A stretch of DNA of 64,000 bases from Nocardia abscessus (lineage in GTDB: Bacteria > Actinomycetota > Actinomycetes > Mycobacteriales > Mycobacteriaceae). The stretch itself is not shown here. More model-generated notes on the stretch are below. The model had not been told where the DNA came from. It made no database searches and saw nothing but the letters and a program-made list of their open reading frames with translations. The stretch is taken from NCBI RefSeq assembly GCF_015477775.1, contig NZ_JADLQO010000005.1, positions 248,001 to 312,000 of the forward strand, in the 5' to 3' direction. Within the stretch, counting starts at the first letter, position 1.

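Noticed and set aside
28915-62115. HTH and linker repeats as a CRISPR array
   Set aside because: Repeats are coding, far longer or unevenly spaced, and vary at the nucleotide level; no short identical repeats with unique spacers occur in the window.
20185-64000. Interpretation as a polyketide or non-ribosomal peptide megasynthase
   Set aside because: A giant actinomycete ORF usually means PKS or NRPS, but no ketosynthase, acyltransferase, adenylation, condensation or phosphopantetheine (GxDS/GGHSL) motif was found; recognisable domains are of other types.

Overview
The DNA is uniformly GC-rich, with GC-biased third codon positions and many GTG starts. It carries a trpS, YihY-type membrane protein and D-Ala-D-Ala carboxypeptidase gene run that is also seen in mycobacteria, plus RadC, a VapB-type antitoxin, a phenylalanine hydroxylase and several TetR regulators. 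This points to an actinomycete of the order Mycobacteriales, most likely Nocardia or a close relative. That is an inference; no rRNA or tRNA gene was seen to confirm it.

Positions 1-20,000 are conventional and densely coded. A truncated MFS gene is followed by a TetR gene that faces a six-cistron catabolic operon (thiolase/lipid-transfer protein, SRPBCC protein, a doubtful 50-codon coupled ORF, MaoC hydratase, SDR dehydrogenase, acyl-CoA dehydrogenase). The operon encodes every step of a (3R)-hydroxyacyl-CoA beta-oxidation cycle, and two copies of one palindrome lie in the regulator-operon gap. Next come an alpha/beta hydrolase, exonuclease III overlapped by a secreted barnase-like RNase and its barstar, a TetR/DUF2236 pair with duplicated operators, trpS, a YihY protein, a DacB-type carboxypeptidase, an MFS exporter with its TetR, phenylalanine hydroxylase, a DUF4396 membrane protein behind a CsoR-like operator, an orphan VapB, a frameshifted DUF6881 gene and radC.

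Positions 20,185-64,000 (69% of the window) are one uninterrupted minus-strand reading frame. 14,604 codons are visible and the frame is still open at the right edge, so the start lies outside. It is not a PKS or NRPS. The visible protein reads, from its N-terminal side: HExxH zincin-like module 1; LuxR/GerE helix-turn-helix units 1-8 with two LacI-like helices; zincin 2; HTH 9-11 in exact 276-nt tandem; three XRE-like helices; a sigma-70-like region; zincin 3; coiled coils; two RsbW-like ATPase domains; HTH 12-16; a PP2C phosphatase; HTH 17-19; an entire MFS-like membrane domain; a papain-fold glutamine-deamidase-like domain; ADP-ribosyltransferase-like, Nudix and second ADP-ribosyltransferase domains; a Fic-like domain; a third ATPase-like domain; a PI3/4-kinase-like domain; a DUF1023 hydrolase; a bacterial sugar-transferase domain; a third, apparently dead ADP-ribosyltransferase; and a five-fold array of aminoglycoside-phosphotransferase-like kinases alternating with a GNAT-like domain.

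Twelve copies of an acidic linker, consensus DPVAIDLGDPDE, punctuate the C-terminal two thirds at module borders. Together these features suggest a modular multi-effector or regulatory megaprotein of polymorphic-toxin type, possibly processed at the linkers. Secretion, processing and activity are hypotheses; the repeat architecture and motifs are read directly from the sequence. Residue numbers for this protein count from its first complete codon in the window (position 63999).
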